DNA of 64,000 nt from Tepidimicrobium xylanilyticum. GTDB lineage: Bacteria > Bacillota > Clostridia > Tissierellales > Tepidimicrobiaceae. Position numbers and translations under genes: made by a program. Shown here in pieces: positions 46,721 through 56,000 of the stretch. The DNA lies in the NCBI RefSeq assembly GCF_900106765.1, contig NZ_FNNG01000003.1:186001-250000 (forward strand). Direction: 5' to 3'. Position 1 is the first letter of the stretch; every line of letters begins with the position of its first letter. The notes below the pieces were generated by a model. That model worked only from the letters and a program-made list of their open reading frames with translations, did not search any database and was not told where the DNA came from.

Positions 46721-46752
46721 GGTATGGAGTCCTTTGAAAGGACTCCAGTACC
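46721..46752 (-). promoter_or_regulatory. Intercistronic hairpin between oppA and oppB (second operon)
   Basis: GGTATGGAGTCC (46721-46732) pairs with GGACTCCAGTACC (46740-46752), with one bulged base and a 7-base loop. It sits in the 84-base gap between oppA2 and oppB2 and lacks a T run on the minus strand. It is the same architecture as in the first opp operon. Confidence 0.82.
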
Positions 46753-46765
46753 ATCCACTTTAATA

Positions 46766-48289
46766 TTACTTAAAGCTTACATTTACTAATTTATGATGTC
46801 CTGCTGGATGTAATCTAAATCCTTCTACATTGCTTTGTACCCCAGCATTTTGAGTTTGGAAATATAGAAATAATTGAGGAGCATCTTCTACAATTAATTC
46901 CTGAGCTTTAGCATATACTTCTAATCTTTCACCTTCATCTATAGAGGTTCTACCTTGGTCTAATAGCTTATCTACCTCAGAATTAGTATAGAAGGTTCTG
47001 TTACCAGCTCCGCCATGCTGAGAACTGTGGAACAATGCATATAGTCCATAATCTGCATCACCAGTTACAGTAACCCACCCTAATATGAACATGTCATGCT
47101 CTCCAGCAGCAGTCCTTTCTAGATAAGCACCCCACTCTACTTCTTCAATTGTTACCTCGACTCCAACTTCTTTAAGCTGGGCTTGGACCAGTTCTGCTAT
47201 TCTAACCCTTACCGGACTATCATTTGTCCAAATGGTAGTTTTAAATCCATCGGGGTAACCAGCTTCAGCTAATAATTCCTTAGCCTTTTCTGGGTCATAT
47301 TCATATCCTTTTAGGTCCTTATTATAGCCAAACACCTTATCGTTAATAGGTCCTGTGGCCTTTTTACCTGCTCCTTCTAATACTACCTCTATTATTTCAT
47401 CAACATTTACAGCATGATTTAAAGCCTTTCTAACTCTTACATCGTGGAATGGAGCTTTTTTAGTATTAAAGCCTATGTATGATGTAGATAGGGATTCTTC
47501 TTCGATCAATACTAGTTTATCATCTTCTCTAACCTTGCCTAAATCAATTGGCTCTATATCATAAGCAATATCGATTTCTCCAGTTTTTAAACCTATGGTT
47601 CTATTAGTACCTTCTGGTATATTTCTGAATATTAAAGTATTGACCTTTGCAGGTTCACCAAAGTAATCATCAAATCTTTCTAATGTAACCTTATCTCCTG
47701 CATCATGACTTACAAACTTAAAAGGCCCTGTGCCTATAGGATTATTTGCATAATCATCTCCAGCCTCTGTAACCGCCTTTTCGTTTAGTATTGAAGCAGC
47801 TGTATGGGCTAAATGAGCTAATATAGGTGCGAAAGGTTCTTTGGTCTTTATTATTACTGTGTAATCACCCTCAATTTCAACAGATTCTACAGCTCCAACT
47901 ATATGAGCTACTTCTGGTGAATTCATCATTCTGTCTAAACTGAATTTCACATCGCTTGCTCTTAGCTCTTCACCATTATGAAATTTAACCCCTTCTCTTA
48001 GTTTAAATCTCCAAGTAGTTTCATCAACTTGTTCCCAACTTTCGGCTAGTCCTGGCTCTATCTCCATGTCCTCAGTTGCTTCTACTAGGGTATTATAGAT
48101 TTGCTTATTAACCCTAGAAGAAGGTTGATCGTTAGAGGCATGAGGATCTAATGATTTAGGGTCTGCCCCTTGAGCCACTACTAGTTCATCTTTCCCACTT
48201 CCTCCAGTCTCTTTGCTACCACAAGCAGATAAGGTCAGCATCAAGACTAGTAAGATTGACAGGACAAAATAGGTTTTTCTGCTAAACAC
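46766..48289 (-). CDS. oppA: Peptide ABC transporter substrate-binding lipoprotein OppA, second copy
   Basis: This 507-residue lipoprotein has a signal ending in LSAC (Cys23) and a glycine- and serine-rich linker, then the SBP_bac_5 fold with PGLAESWEQVDETTWRFKLR and KFHNGEELRASDVKF. The start is a GTG at 48289 after AAGGGGGAGA. It is shorter than the first OppA (567) and more like a dipeptide- or glutathione-type binding protein, but the specificity is unknown. It heads the second opp operon, behind a consensus promoter and a 5' palindrome. Confidence 0.94.
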   Translation of the reverse strand: MFSRKTYFVLSILLVLMLTLSACGSKETGGSGKDELVVAQGADPKSLDPHASNDQPSSRVNKQIYNTLVEATEDMEIEPGLAESWEQVDETTWRFKLREGVKFHNGEELRASDVKFSLDRMMNSPEVAHIVGAVESVEIEGDYTVIIKTKEPFAPILAHLAHTAASILNEKAVTEAGDDYANNPIGTGPFKFVSHDAGDKVTLERFDDYFGEPAKVNTLIFRNIPEGTNRTIGLKTGEIDIAYDIEPIDLGKVREDDKLVLIEEESLSTSYIGFNTKKAPFHDVRVRKALNHAVNVDEIIEVVLEGAGKKATGPINDKVFGYNKDLKGYEYDPEKAKELLAEAGYPDGFKTTIWTNDSPVRVRIAELVQAQLKEVGVEVTIEEVEWGAYLERTAAGEHDMFILGWVTVTGDADYGLYALFHSSQHGGAGNRTFYTNSEVDKLLDQGRTSIDEGERLEVYAKAQELIVEDAPQLFLYFQTQNAGVQSNVEGFRLHPAGHHKLVNVSFK

Positions 48290-48314
48290 AAAATCTCCCC
48301 CTTATTACTTTTTA

Positions 48315-48345
48315 TTATAAATTGAGATTAAATCTCAATTTATAA
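48315..48345 (-). promoter_or_regulatory. 31-base palindrome in the oppA2 leader
   Basis: TTATAAATTGAGATT (48315-48329) and AATCTCAATTTATAA (48331-48345) are perfect inverted repeats around one central base. It lies 25 bases upstream of the oppA2 start codon and downstream of the promoter. It may act as an mRNA hairpin or as a protein-binding operator. Confidence 0.75.
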
Positions 48346-48439
48346 ACAGCAATTAATATGATGCTCTATTTCATACTATGTAATATAAAACCATTACTTT
48401 CCAAATTTATAACCCTTTTTTGGAGTCCCACTAAATGTG

Positions 48440-48468
48440 ATTATATTTCACCAATATAATTTTGTCAA
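48440..48468 (-). promoter_or_regulatory. Consensus sigma-A promoter of opp operon 2
   Basis: On the minus strand TTGACA (48468-48463) and TATAAT (48445-48440), both perfect, are 17 bases apart. The predicted leader before the oppA2 start is about 145 bases and contains the palindrome at 48315-48345. Confidence 0.88.
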
Positions 48469-48556
48469 TATATTCTGATTAGTGTGACTTGTGTGTAATA
48501 TTGGAATTATGTAATTTTACTGACTTTTCTATTGATTATAAAAATTTTGTCTTGCT

Positions 48557-48583
48557 AAAAAGGTAGAGAATTTTTCTCTACCT
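48557..48583 (-). terminator. Terminator after cotJC
   Basis: AAAGGTAGAGAA (48559-48570) and TTCTCTACCTTT (48574-48585) form a stem of about 12 bp. On the minus strand TTTTTA follows. It overlaps the cotJC stop codon. Confidence 0.88.
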
Positions 48584-49156
48584 TTAATAATATTTCTTTC
48601 TATTTAATTCATCTTGTATAATCATAAGGGCTTCTCCAAATCTTTGAAAATGGACTATCTCCCTTTCCCTTAAAAACCTTAAAGTATCCGTTACCCCTGG
48701 ATCATCGCTTATATTTATTAGCCATTCATAAGTTGCTCTTGCTTTTTGTTCTGCTGCCATATCCTCATGAAGGTCCGCTACAGGGTCGCCTTTAGAATTA
48801 ATGAATTTAGCTGACCAAGCATCTCCTGCTGCATTATGTGGAAATGGGCTTTTACCATGATTTACATAATGGGCTTCAAAAGGAGTTCCCTTTATTTGGT
48901 CTACAGAAGCATCTTTTACCAACTTCCAAACTAAGGTTCCTATTATTTCCCAATGTGCTAATTCTTCAGTTCCTATATCTGTTAAGATTGCCTTAGCTTG
49001 ATTAGTAGGCATGGTCCACCTTTGAGTTAAGTATCTAATGCCTGCTGATAATTCCCCATCAGCTCCACCAAATTGCTCGATTATCATAGCTGCCAGAGTA
49101 GGATTAGTCGTATCTACTCTAACTGGATATTGTAATCTCTTTTCATATATCCACAT
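48584..49156 (-). CDS. cotJC: Spore coat protein CotJC (manganese catalase family)
   Basis: CotJC is an inner-layer spore coat protein of the manganese-catalase fold. The 190-residue protein begins MWIYEKRLQYPVRV. The four-helix-bundle metal-ligand motifs are visible: EQFGGADGELSAG, EELAHWEIIG, EDMAAEQKARATYEW and REREIVHFQRFGEAL. It follows cotJB with 14 bases between and ends at a strong terminator. The operon is expected to be made in the mother cell under sigma-E, as in Bacillus subtilis. Confidence 0.95.
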   Translation of the reverse strand: MWIYEKRLQYPVRVDTTNPTLAAMIIEQFGGADGELSAGIRYLTQRWTMPTNQAKAILTDIGTEELAHWEIIGTLVWKLVKDASVDQIKGTPFEAHYVNHGKSPFPHNAAGDAWSAKFINSKGDPVADLHEDMAAEQKARATYEWLINISDDPGVTDTLRFLREREIVHFQRFGEALMIIQDELNRKKYY

Positions 49157-49170
49157 AGCTTCCCCTCCTA

Positions 49171-49437
49171 TTACATGTCAAAGTTTATTTCCCAAGGCCA
49201 GGGTCCATTGATATAAGACCAAGGACAGCTACTCATACCCATAAAGGTTAATAAGCCATATTTCGCCTCATAAAGAGATTTTAACTCTCCATATTTTTGC
49301 GAATAGGTATTATGGAGTCTTAAAGCTCTTTCGTCTTCTGGATGGGTATCCAAATATAAATTGGTTTCCACTAGTAAAAAACCTACTTCCATAATCTCCT
49401 TTAAAAGCATCATTTGTTCCCTATCCATAATACCCAC
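49171..49437 (-). CDS. cotJB: Spore coat protein CotJB
   Basis: CotJB is a small coat protein encoded between CotJA and CotJC. The 88-residue protein begins MGIMDREQMMLLKEIMEVGF and has the family's conserved acidic helix and the tryptophan-rich C-terminus WSYINGPWPWEINFDM. The ORF overlaps the cotJA 3' end by 17 bases, and an internal ATG (MDREQ) is an alternative start. It is a clear sporulation marker. Confidence 0.92.
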   Translation of the reverse strand: MGIMDREQMMLLKEIMEVGFLLVETNLYLDTHPEDERALRLHNTYSQKYGELKSLYEAKYGLLTFMGMSSCPWSYINGPWPWEINFDM

Positions 49438-49606
49438 CTCCGTTTAAATTCCCTCTTTCTTTCCTATAGGGCATATACAATTCTGGAAACAAAGTACCTC
49501 TCATTAGGGCTTCACTAGGACTAAATACCTGATTCATAATTTGAAAGGGTATATAGACTCTAGCCAATTGCTTTTCCCTTCCCCTTTCATAATAATCTCT
49601 ATTCAT
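49421..49606 (-). CDS. cotJA: Spore coat protein CotJA
   Basis: CotJA is the first gene of the cotJ operon and is needed for assembly of CotJC in the coat. The 61-residue protein has the conserved ARVYIPFQIMNQVFSPSEAL and GTLFPELYMPY segments, ending in a glycine- and tyrosine-rich tail. GAGGAGGATTGTAA precedes the ATG. A sigma-E-type promoter was searched for upstream, but the AT-rich sequence gives only weak candidates (for example GTACAAT near 49671). Confidence 0.9.
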   Translation of the reverse strand: MNRDYYERGREKQLARVYIPFQIMNQVFSPSEALMRGTLFPELYMPYRKERGNLNGGGYYG

Positions 49607-49732
49607 TTACAATCCTCCTCATGAATATATGAATTTATGATTCAATATATTGTACGTGAAATATATTAAATTGTTACAATAAATAGAATGAAAATAGTAA
49701 CCAATGTGCTTTCCAAATATTAAAATGACAAA

Positions 49733-49763
49733 ATAAAAATGGCCCACTAAAATGAGGCCATTT
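49733..49763 (-). terminator. Terminator after lysA
   Basis: AAATGGCC (49738-49745) and GGCCATTT (49757-49764) form an 8-bp hairpin. On the minus strand TTTATTTTGT follows. It is immediately downstream of lysA. Confidence 0.82.
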
Positions 49764-51024
49764 ACAGTTCATTTTTTATCATATCTTCATAACTTTCCCT
49801 CTTTACAATTAACCTATCTACACCATCCTTTATCATAACCACAGCTGGCTTAGGAATCTTATTGTAATTACTAGCCATAGAATAATTATAAGCTCCAGTA
49901 GACAAAACTGCCAGAATATCTCCAGATTCAATTGGTGGTACCTTTAAGTTCCAAATTAATATATCTCCTGATTCACAACATTTACCTGCTATAGTAACAG
50001 TTTCACTAGGCTCTTTGTCTGCTTTATTAGCGATAATTCCCTTATATTCCGCTTGATATAAACTAGGCCTTGGGTTATCAGTCATACCTCCATCAACGCT
50101 TGCATAAATTCTTACCCCGGGAATTTCTTTTATTGCACCTATTGTATATAAAGTTATACCAGCTTCCCCAACAATCCATCGCCCTGGTTCAATTATAACC
50201 TTAGGCCTTTCTAAGCCATAATCATTACAGCTTTCTTCAATTTCCTCCATGAAAGCATCCGTATAATAAGAAATTGGTTTTCTTTCTTCCTTATCGATAT
50301 ATTTTATGCCATAACCACCACCAATATTCAATTCCTTAGTTATAAATCCAAATCTGTTTTTAGCTTCCGCCATAAGATTAACCACATTTTTGATTGCTTT
50401 AATATAATTTTCTTTATCGAAAATCTGAGAACCAATATGGAAATGAAAACCTAATAGTCCTATATAAGTTGATTTTAAAGCATTTTCTATAGCTTCAAAT
50501 ATAATTCCTTGACTTAAAGGTATTCCGAATTTAGAATCTATCTGTCCCGTTTGAATATATTTATGGGTATTGCTGTCTACTCCTGGAGTAACTCTAAAAA
50601 GTACATTAATTTTTTTATTATATCTTTGAGTGATGTTGTTTAATAAGGAAAGTTCATATAAATTGTCTACTATTATCCTGCCTACTCCATACTTTATAGC
50701 TTTTTCCAATTCCTCTTCAGTTTTATTATTCCCATGAAAAATAATCTTTTCTGGAGGAAAATCCACTTGCATAACCGTATACAATTCCCCACCAGATACT
50801 ACATCTATGCCAAGCTTCTCACTTTTTATTATTCTTGCCATTTCTTTGGTCAAAAAAGCTTTGCTAGCATAGAAAACCTCCGTATTTTCATATTTTTCTA
50901 AAAAATTGGTTTTAATTTCGTTAATTCTATCTAAAATCATATTTTCAGACATAACATATAATGGGGTTTTATATTTATTCGCTAAATATACTGTATCGAC
51001 TCCAGCAAATTTAAAGTTGGTCAT
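49762..51024 (-). CDS. lysA: Diaminopimelate decarboxylase
   Basis: LysA makes lysine from meso-diaminopimelate. The 420-residue PLP enzyme has the cofactor lysine in VFYASKAFLT (about 52), the HFHIGSQIFD motif, the glycine loop NIGGGYGIKY, the EPGRWIVGEAG motif and the C-terminal cysteine region CCESGDI. The length is normal. GGACGGATTAAT precedes the ATG at 51024. No lysine riboswitch was recognised upstream. It is a single gene; other decarboxylases of this fold are less likely. Confidence 0.93.
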   Translation of the reverse strand: MTNFKFAGVDTVYLANKYKTPLYVMSENMILDRINEIKTNFLEKYENTEVFYASKAFLTKEMARIIKSEKLGIDVVSGGELYTVMQVDFPPEKIIFHGNNKTEEELEKAIKYGVGRIIVDNLYELSLLNNITQRYNKKINVLFRVTPGVDSNTHKYIQTGQIDSKFGIPLSQGIIFEAIENALKSTYIGLLGFHFHIGSQIFDKENYIKAIKNVVNLMAEAKNRFGFITKELNIGGGYGIKYIDKEERKPISYYTDAFMEEIEESCNDYGLERPKVIIEPGRWIVGEAGITLYTIGAIKEIPGVRIYASVDGGMTDNPRPSLYQAEYKGIIANKADKEPSETVTIAGKCCESGDILIWNLKVPPIESGDILAVLSTGAYNYSMASNYNKIPKPAVVMIKDGVDRLIVKRESYEDMIKNEL

Positions 51025-51310
51025 ATTAATCCGTCCTTTCTACAAATAATTCTTCTGACTAATTAACAAGCAATAATCATACCAATATAAACGCTTATAC
51101 TTATTGAATAAAGTGAACAATCTATTCAATTAATTCCTAGTTTTCGAACTTATTATAAAAAATCACAGCTAAAACTATGCAAATTGCCAAATTTCCTGAT
51201 GCTCGTACCATATTCCATTTTTACGTACTGTTTCAACATAGTTTTCCCAAAAAATTTTCTTTTTATGGTCTGGTTAACTAATAGAACCACTGCTACATAA
51301 ATTTACATGG
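51025..51310. other. Intergenic region upstream of lysA and the spore protein
   Basis: No gene was found. The region must hold the lysA promoter (minus strand) and, at its right end, the spore-protein promoter. I looked for a lysine riboswitch and found none of its conserved core. Confidence 0.5.
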
Positions 51311-51338
51311 TTTATATTTGCTTTTTCTACACATAATA
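51311..51338 (+). promoter_or_regulatory. Candidate sigma-G promoter of the SASP gene
   Basis: TTTATA (51311-51316) and CATAATA (51332-51338) are separated by 15 bases, close to the forespore sigma-G pattern. They lie about 56 bases upstream of the SASP start codon. Confidence 0.45.
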
Positions 51339-51393
51339 CTACTACAATTTCATATAAAAATAAAAATTAATACCTAGGAAAGGAGTGAATATA

Positions 51394-51621
51394 GTGGCTA
51401 ACAACAATACTGGCTCCAATAAAATACTAGTACCTGAAGCACGACAAGCTTTAGATCAAATGAAATTAGAAATCGCTTCTGAACTTGGTTTGTCAAACTA
51501 CAATTCAATTGACAAAGGAAATCTACCCTCTAGACAAAATGGTTATGTTGGTGGATATATGACAAAGAGATTAGTTCAGATGGCACAACAAAGCATGGGT
51601 GGAGGAACTACAACTAGATAG
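51394..51621 (+). CDS. Alpha/beta-type small acid-soluble spore protein
   Basis: SASPs coat spore DNA and protect it from UV and heat. The 75-residue protein from MANNNTGSNKILVPEARQAL has the family features: the GPR protease cleavage motif EIASELG, and the conserved GGYMTKRLVQMAQQ. I chose the GTG at 51394 with AAGGAGTGA upstream; a GTG nine bases earlier overlaps that site. It is strong evidence that the organism forms spores. Confidence 0.95.
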   Translation: MANNNTGSNKILVPEARQALDQMKLEIASELGLSNYNSIDKGNLPSRQNGYVGGYMTKRLVQMAQQSMGGGTTTR

Positions 51622-51631
51622 GTTTTATTGA

Positions 51632-51658
51632 AAAAGGCAGGTTTATAACCTGCCTTTT
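51632..51658. terminator. Bidirectional terminator between SASP and the L,D-transpeptidase
   Basis: AAAAGGCAGGTT (51632-51643) and AACCTGCCTTTT (51647-51658) form a perfect 12-bp hairpin with a 3-base loop and A/T flanks, serving both converging genes. Confidence 0.93.
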
Positions 51659-51686
51659 AATATTAAAAAAATTTCAATTTCCATTA

Positions 51687-52412
51687 TTAATCCATTAGTA
51701 TTATACCTAATTTTTCATAAATCTCATATTCGATAGTGTCTGTCAAAGCCAGATCATTATCCTTTAAATATTGGATTAAAGCATGTTTCATTCCTTCCCC
51801 ATATATGCCATCTAAAACTCCAGTATAATATCCTTTTAATTTCAATCGCTTCTGTACCTCCATCACATCTGAACCTCTATCTCCTGGTCGTAGTTTTCTA
51901 AAGCCATGTGCAAAAGGACCATAATCTCCACTTACTATGGCAACAGTAGTATTATAATTTATAAGGCTATAAAGTTCTTCCACATCTTTATTCCTCATCC
52001 TTATACATCCTGCAGAAGCATTAAAACCAATAGAACCTGGCTTGTTAGTTCCATGTATTCCATATTTACCCCAGGGCACATCTAGTCCAATCCATCGGGA
52101 ACCAAATCCGCCACCCCATTTGGCCTTTTCTACTATTTTAAAAGTTCCTAAAGGAGTTGGTGTTTCTGGCTTCCCTGTAGCCACTACATACGACTTTATA
52201 GTACTACCTGTAGCCAAATCTATTACTGAAAGCCTCTTTTTATCTACCTCAATAAGTATGGCAATTTTATTTTTATCTATCTTCAAATAGGTATCCTTGT
52301 TTTCTGAATCCATACTTTTTTGAATTAATAAAAGATGAATGTTATTTCCAATCAATATAACCATTAATACCAATGAAAATAATAAAAGTGTGGTCTTTAT
52401 TCGCCCCTTCAT
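51687..52412 (-). CDS. L,D-transpeptidase with peptidoglycan-binding domain
   Basis: This 241-residue protein has an N-terminal signal anchor (about 8-30), a YkuD L,D-transpeptidase catalytic domain (about 47-165) with HGTNKPGSIG and the catalytic cysteine in SAGCIRMRN, and a C-terminal PG_binding_1 repeat (GDRGSDVMEVQKRLKLKGYY...GVLDGIYGE). It would cross-link or modify peptidoglycan outside the membrane. Near a spore gene it may act in cortex or wall maturation, which is inference. GGGGGGATGGATGG precedes the ATG. Confidence 0.92.
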   Translation of the reverse strand: MKGRIKTTLLLFSLVLMVILIGNNIHLLLIQKSMDSENKDTYLKIDKNKIAILIEVDKKRLSVIDLATGSTIKSYVVATGKPETPTPLGTFKIVEKAKWGGGFGSRWIGLDVPWGKYGIHGTNKPGSIGFNASAGCIRMRNKDVEELYSLINYNTTVAIVSGDYGPFAHGFRKLRPGDRGSDVMEVQKRLKLKGYYTGVLDGIYGEGMKHALIQYLKDNDLALTDTIEYEIYEKLGIILMD

Positions 52413-52588
52413 CCATCCATCCCCCCTATGTACTATTTATATGCGGATATAAAATAATTAAAACTCTAGTTTATATCCTAACTTCAATATATATTTAAGA
52501 AAACTCGAATACACTTATTGTCAAATCTAACCTTTGTTTTAACCTTCTTTCTATAAAAACAATATGTAATAGATAAAATAAATATAAC

Positions 52589-52612
52589 CAGCCCTAACGG
52601 ACTGGTCCATTT
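52589..52612 (-). terminator. Terminator after the SLAP-like gene
   Basis: ACCAGCCC (52590-52597) and GGACTGGT (52602-52609) form an 8-bp hairpin with one wobble. A T-rich tract follows on the minus strand, and seven Ts also follow on the plus strand. Confidence 0.65.
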
Positions 52613-52614
52613 TT

Positions 52615-53007
52615 TTAACCTAACCTACTATCTACGGTTATTTTTAGATATTTTGCATTATCGAATTCTTTTCCTATTACTATGGCATGGGGGATAGCCT
52701 TATATGGAAAGACTACAATAGGTTTGTCTAATTTGAAACCTTTAATATAAGCAACACTACCATTGTGAGATAAAAATTTAACTGGTATTTGGTTTAATGT
52801 AATTCTTTGATTAGTACCATTTCTAATATAAAATCCTATACGTATATAATCCTCCTCCTCAACAACATGAGTTGTGTTTATTAATATTTCCCCTTTCATA
52901 ATAGGCCTATGTTTATTCAACTTATCCAGTTCAAATTGTAAATATTTAACTGCCTCATTCGATTTGCTCCCATTCATTTGTAAATCAATTTGAAAGTCTT
53001 TACCCAT
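52615..53007 (-). CDS. SLAP-like domain protein, putative surface-layer associated
   Basis: This 130-residue protein has no signal peptide in the visible frame. Its core (IRIGFYIRNGTNQRITLNQI, then IPVKFLSHNGSVAYIKGF and KPIVVFPYKAIPHAIVIG) resembles the SLAP domain found in Firmicute proteins linked to the S-layer. AAGGGGTGTTAAT precedes the ATG at 53007. It is the last gene of a run with the SLH protein and the secreted nuclease. The SLAP match is from memory and is not certain; otherwise it is hypothetical. Confidence 0.55.
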   Translation of the reverse strand: MGKDFQIDLQMNGSKSNEAVKYLQFELDKLNKHRPIMKGEILINTTHVVEEEDYIRIGFYIRNGTNQRITLNQIPVKFLSHNGSVAYIKGFKLDKPIVVFPYKAIPHAIVIGKEFDNAKYLKITVDSRLG

Positions 53008-53029
53008 ATTAACACCCCTTATACTTTTA

Positions 53030-53055
53030 TAGAAGGCAGCACAAGCTGCCTTCTA
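53030..53055 (-). promoter_or_regulatory. Hairpin between the nuclease gene and the SLAP-like gene
   Basis: TAGAAGGCAGC (53030-53040) and GCTGCCTTCTA (53045-53055) form a perfect 11-bp stem with a 4-base loop. On the minus strand no T run follows, so it may process or partly attenuate the transcript rather than end it. Confidence 0.7.
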
Positions 53056-53066
53056 TTTTATTGTAT

Positions 53067-56000
53067 TTATTGCACAGGTACAATCTCATTATCCGTTAAC
53101 GGCTTCATATTCTCCAAATTATCCCATATAAAGTATTTTACTACATAATTCCCTACCTTAGGAACTTTAATATTTGTTGCAATGGTCTCAATAGTTTTAG
53201 CACTAACAGTTTTGGAAATAGTCTTTAATTGGCCTATCAATCTATTCGTATCCTTCTCGTATACCCCTGCAATTAAGATTATATCTTGTGATTTAGTAGT
53301 TCCATTTTTCACCTTTATTTTAATTTCAGCAATATTTCCATAATTAAAGCTCTCCATTTTAGGTTTCTCTATTTTTAGTTCATTTCCTATAGGAGTTTCT
53401 GCTCCTTCGTTAGAAAAGTCTATTTGAATCATTACTGGATCATGATCACTTATCCTCCCATGAGCTTCAATAAATTCTGCATTTATATTTATAATATCTA
53501 CTTCTATTTTCCCTTCTAAATTTTTACTCACTAATATATGGTCCAATACTTGAGAATTACCTTCATGAACATAAGTATGTTGTTCTTCTATAGGCAGTAA
53601 ATCTATTGCATTAATCATCTCTTCCCCTTTTAAAACTCTCAAGGTTTCAGAAAACTGAAAATCATTTAAATCACCCATTACTACTATATTAGCATCTGGA
53701 TTCCTTGCCATTATATCTTTTACAAAATCGTTTACTATTCTTGCTTGTTTATGCCTATTTTCCTCACTTCCATTTGCTGGTGGTTGTATAGCTCCAAATA
53801 GTGGAGTATCACCTCTCTTAGATGCAAAGTGATTGTTTATTACAAATATTTTCTCATCACCAAACTTGAACTCTGCTATTATTGGTTTTCTGCTATCTTC
53901 AAACCCTAGGTTATTAGGATCTATTCTGCCAGGATTTAAAGTAAGGGTTGTATTTTTGCCCTCACCTTCAAGTCCTACAGGAGTCGTTGCATCTCCAGGC
54001 TCTGCTTCTACTATAGATACCCTATCTTTCCTATATATAAATGCTGGACGAATATTAGCATTTGGTGCTCCACCATCTTTATTATTTTCAGGATTTATAT
54101 TTACAAACCCATATTCAGGTCCACCATTCTTTTTAATACCTTCTATAATCATACTAAGAGTTTCAGTAGCATCTGAGCCTGCTTTGCCTCCCTCTCCATC
54201 ATTATCCTGTATTTCTACAAGCCCAATTATATCTGGGGATTTCATATTTTCAATAATATCCCTTACCAATCCATCTAGTCTGTCAGTAGATTTGGCCGAA
54301 AAGTTTTCCACATTATATACTGCCATACTAAGCTTTTCATCATGGGGGGCTATCTTAGTTGTATCCCTTCTAAGCCCTCCATCTATTATATTAGGTAGCC
54401 TTTCTGTATTATATAGTTTATAATTCCCAAAATCATAGGACATGATCCCAACAACCGTGCCGTCAAATTTATCCCCTACCTTAACTCTAAAATTAGGATC
54501 ATCAAATTTTTTGTCCTTTGTAATAGGGAGTATCTTGTCGGATATTAATACTCTCTGTGGATTATGATGTCCTGGTAATAATAATATGCCATTATTATTA
54601 GAAAGCCTATCTGCACAGCATTCTCCTTCATCAGGCAGTACTATTATTTCACCATAATCTTCCCGAACCCCTACTATCAATGGCTCTTCCACTTCTACTA
54701 ACATACCCTCTAAACTTTCATAAAAATCTAATGCTTTAGTTTCTGGAGCAAATATCTCCCAGTTTCCATCGTGTATCTTATCTGGAACTTGTCTTCCATT
54801 TCTGCCTATCAAAACTGGGTTAGGTAAAGAATTATTGCTGGATAATACGCTTATTTCATCAGCATGAATTTGAGTTACTGTTAAGGTATTATCATATACA
54901 TTTTCAAATTTATCTTCTTTTACCACCCCGCTAACGATTACCATATCTCCCACATTCACACTAGTATTGATACCATTTGCCTTCCTATTTATAAAAATAC
55001 CTTTTGATTTTATTTGGTCATCATCGGGGTTTATTTCCTGTATGAAGAAGCCATCATTCCAAGTATCTACGAATATTCCTGTCACAATTCCAGTTACATC
55101 GATCACCCTTTCGTTTTCAAGGGGTGATCTATGCCCCGCACCTTGAATATCCGAAATCTTGACCCCTTGTTCTATATCAGCTATCTCATACTCAAAAGTG
55201 GCAACTATACTATTCTTCAAACCTTCTTTTACAGCTATTGCCTTTAAGATAATAGGTTCATTTATAATTATTGGACTAGTATATTTATTGCTTTCAATTG
55301 TTGGTTCGCTACCATCAGTTGTATAATATATAATTGCTCCTTCAGTTTTTGTTGACAGTTCAACCTTAGAACCAGCAACTACTTTTCCACCACTAGGATT
55401 AGCTTGTACTGGCTTAACTATTGTTTTATCCTCTACTATATCTTCCGGAAAACGGGTTAAAAGTCTTACCTGATCATACTCATATACTACAATGCCTGTA
55501 ATACTTGCATAAGAATTTCCTACTTCTATCAAACGGGATTCAAATTCCCTAGCAAATGTTGCTCCTTCACTATCATCCCTTAAGGTAAATATCCTATGCC
55601 TATCTACGGATTCTACAAATATATTCTCAATTTTAACTAATTGCCCCTGCACATCGTTTGTTATTTCTTTAGACTTTAATACTTTCGCCTCAGGGACTTC
55701 TGAATTCTCTAAAAATTTTATGTCATTATCCGAGTCTAATACTATTTCCTTTAAACCATAATAGGTCCTGGTTCTTCCCCTCACCTCCACTTTGTCTCCT
55801 AATTTCAAACTGCCCTTATTAAAACCCCTTTTATATATTGCTATACCCCCAGTATCATCTTGGATATATATGGTATCGCCAAAATCAGCGGTAATAATAC
55901 CTTCTGCCATAACTTCTATGTCATCGCCTAGCTTTCTAATTTCATTAATAGGGGTGCTTTCAAATACTGTATAAGTAAATTCAGATATATCGCTATCCTC

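Noticed and set aside
51025-51393. Lysine riboswitch upstream of lysA
   Set aside because: The conserved L-box core was not found on the minus strand.
53833-54423. Plus-strand 196-residue frame inside the nuclease gene
   Set aside because: It is antisense to the conserved phosphatase-domain motifs, has no ribosome site, and its hydrophobic composition is that of a shadow frame.
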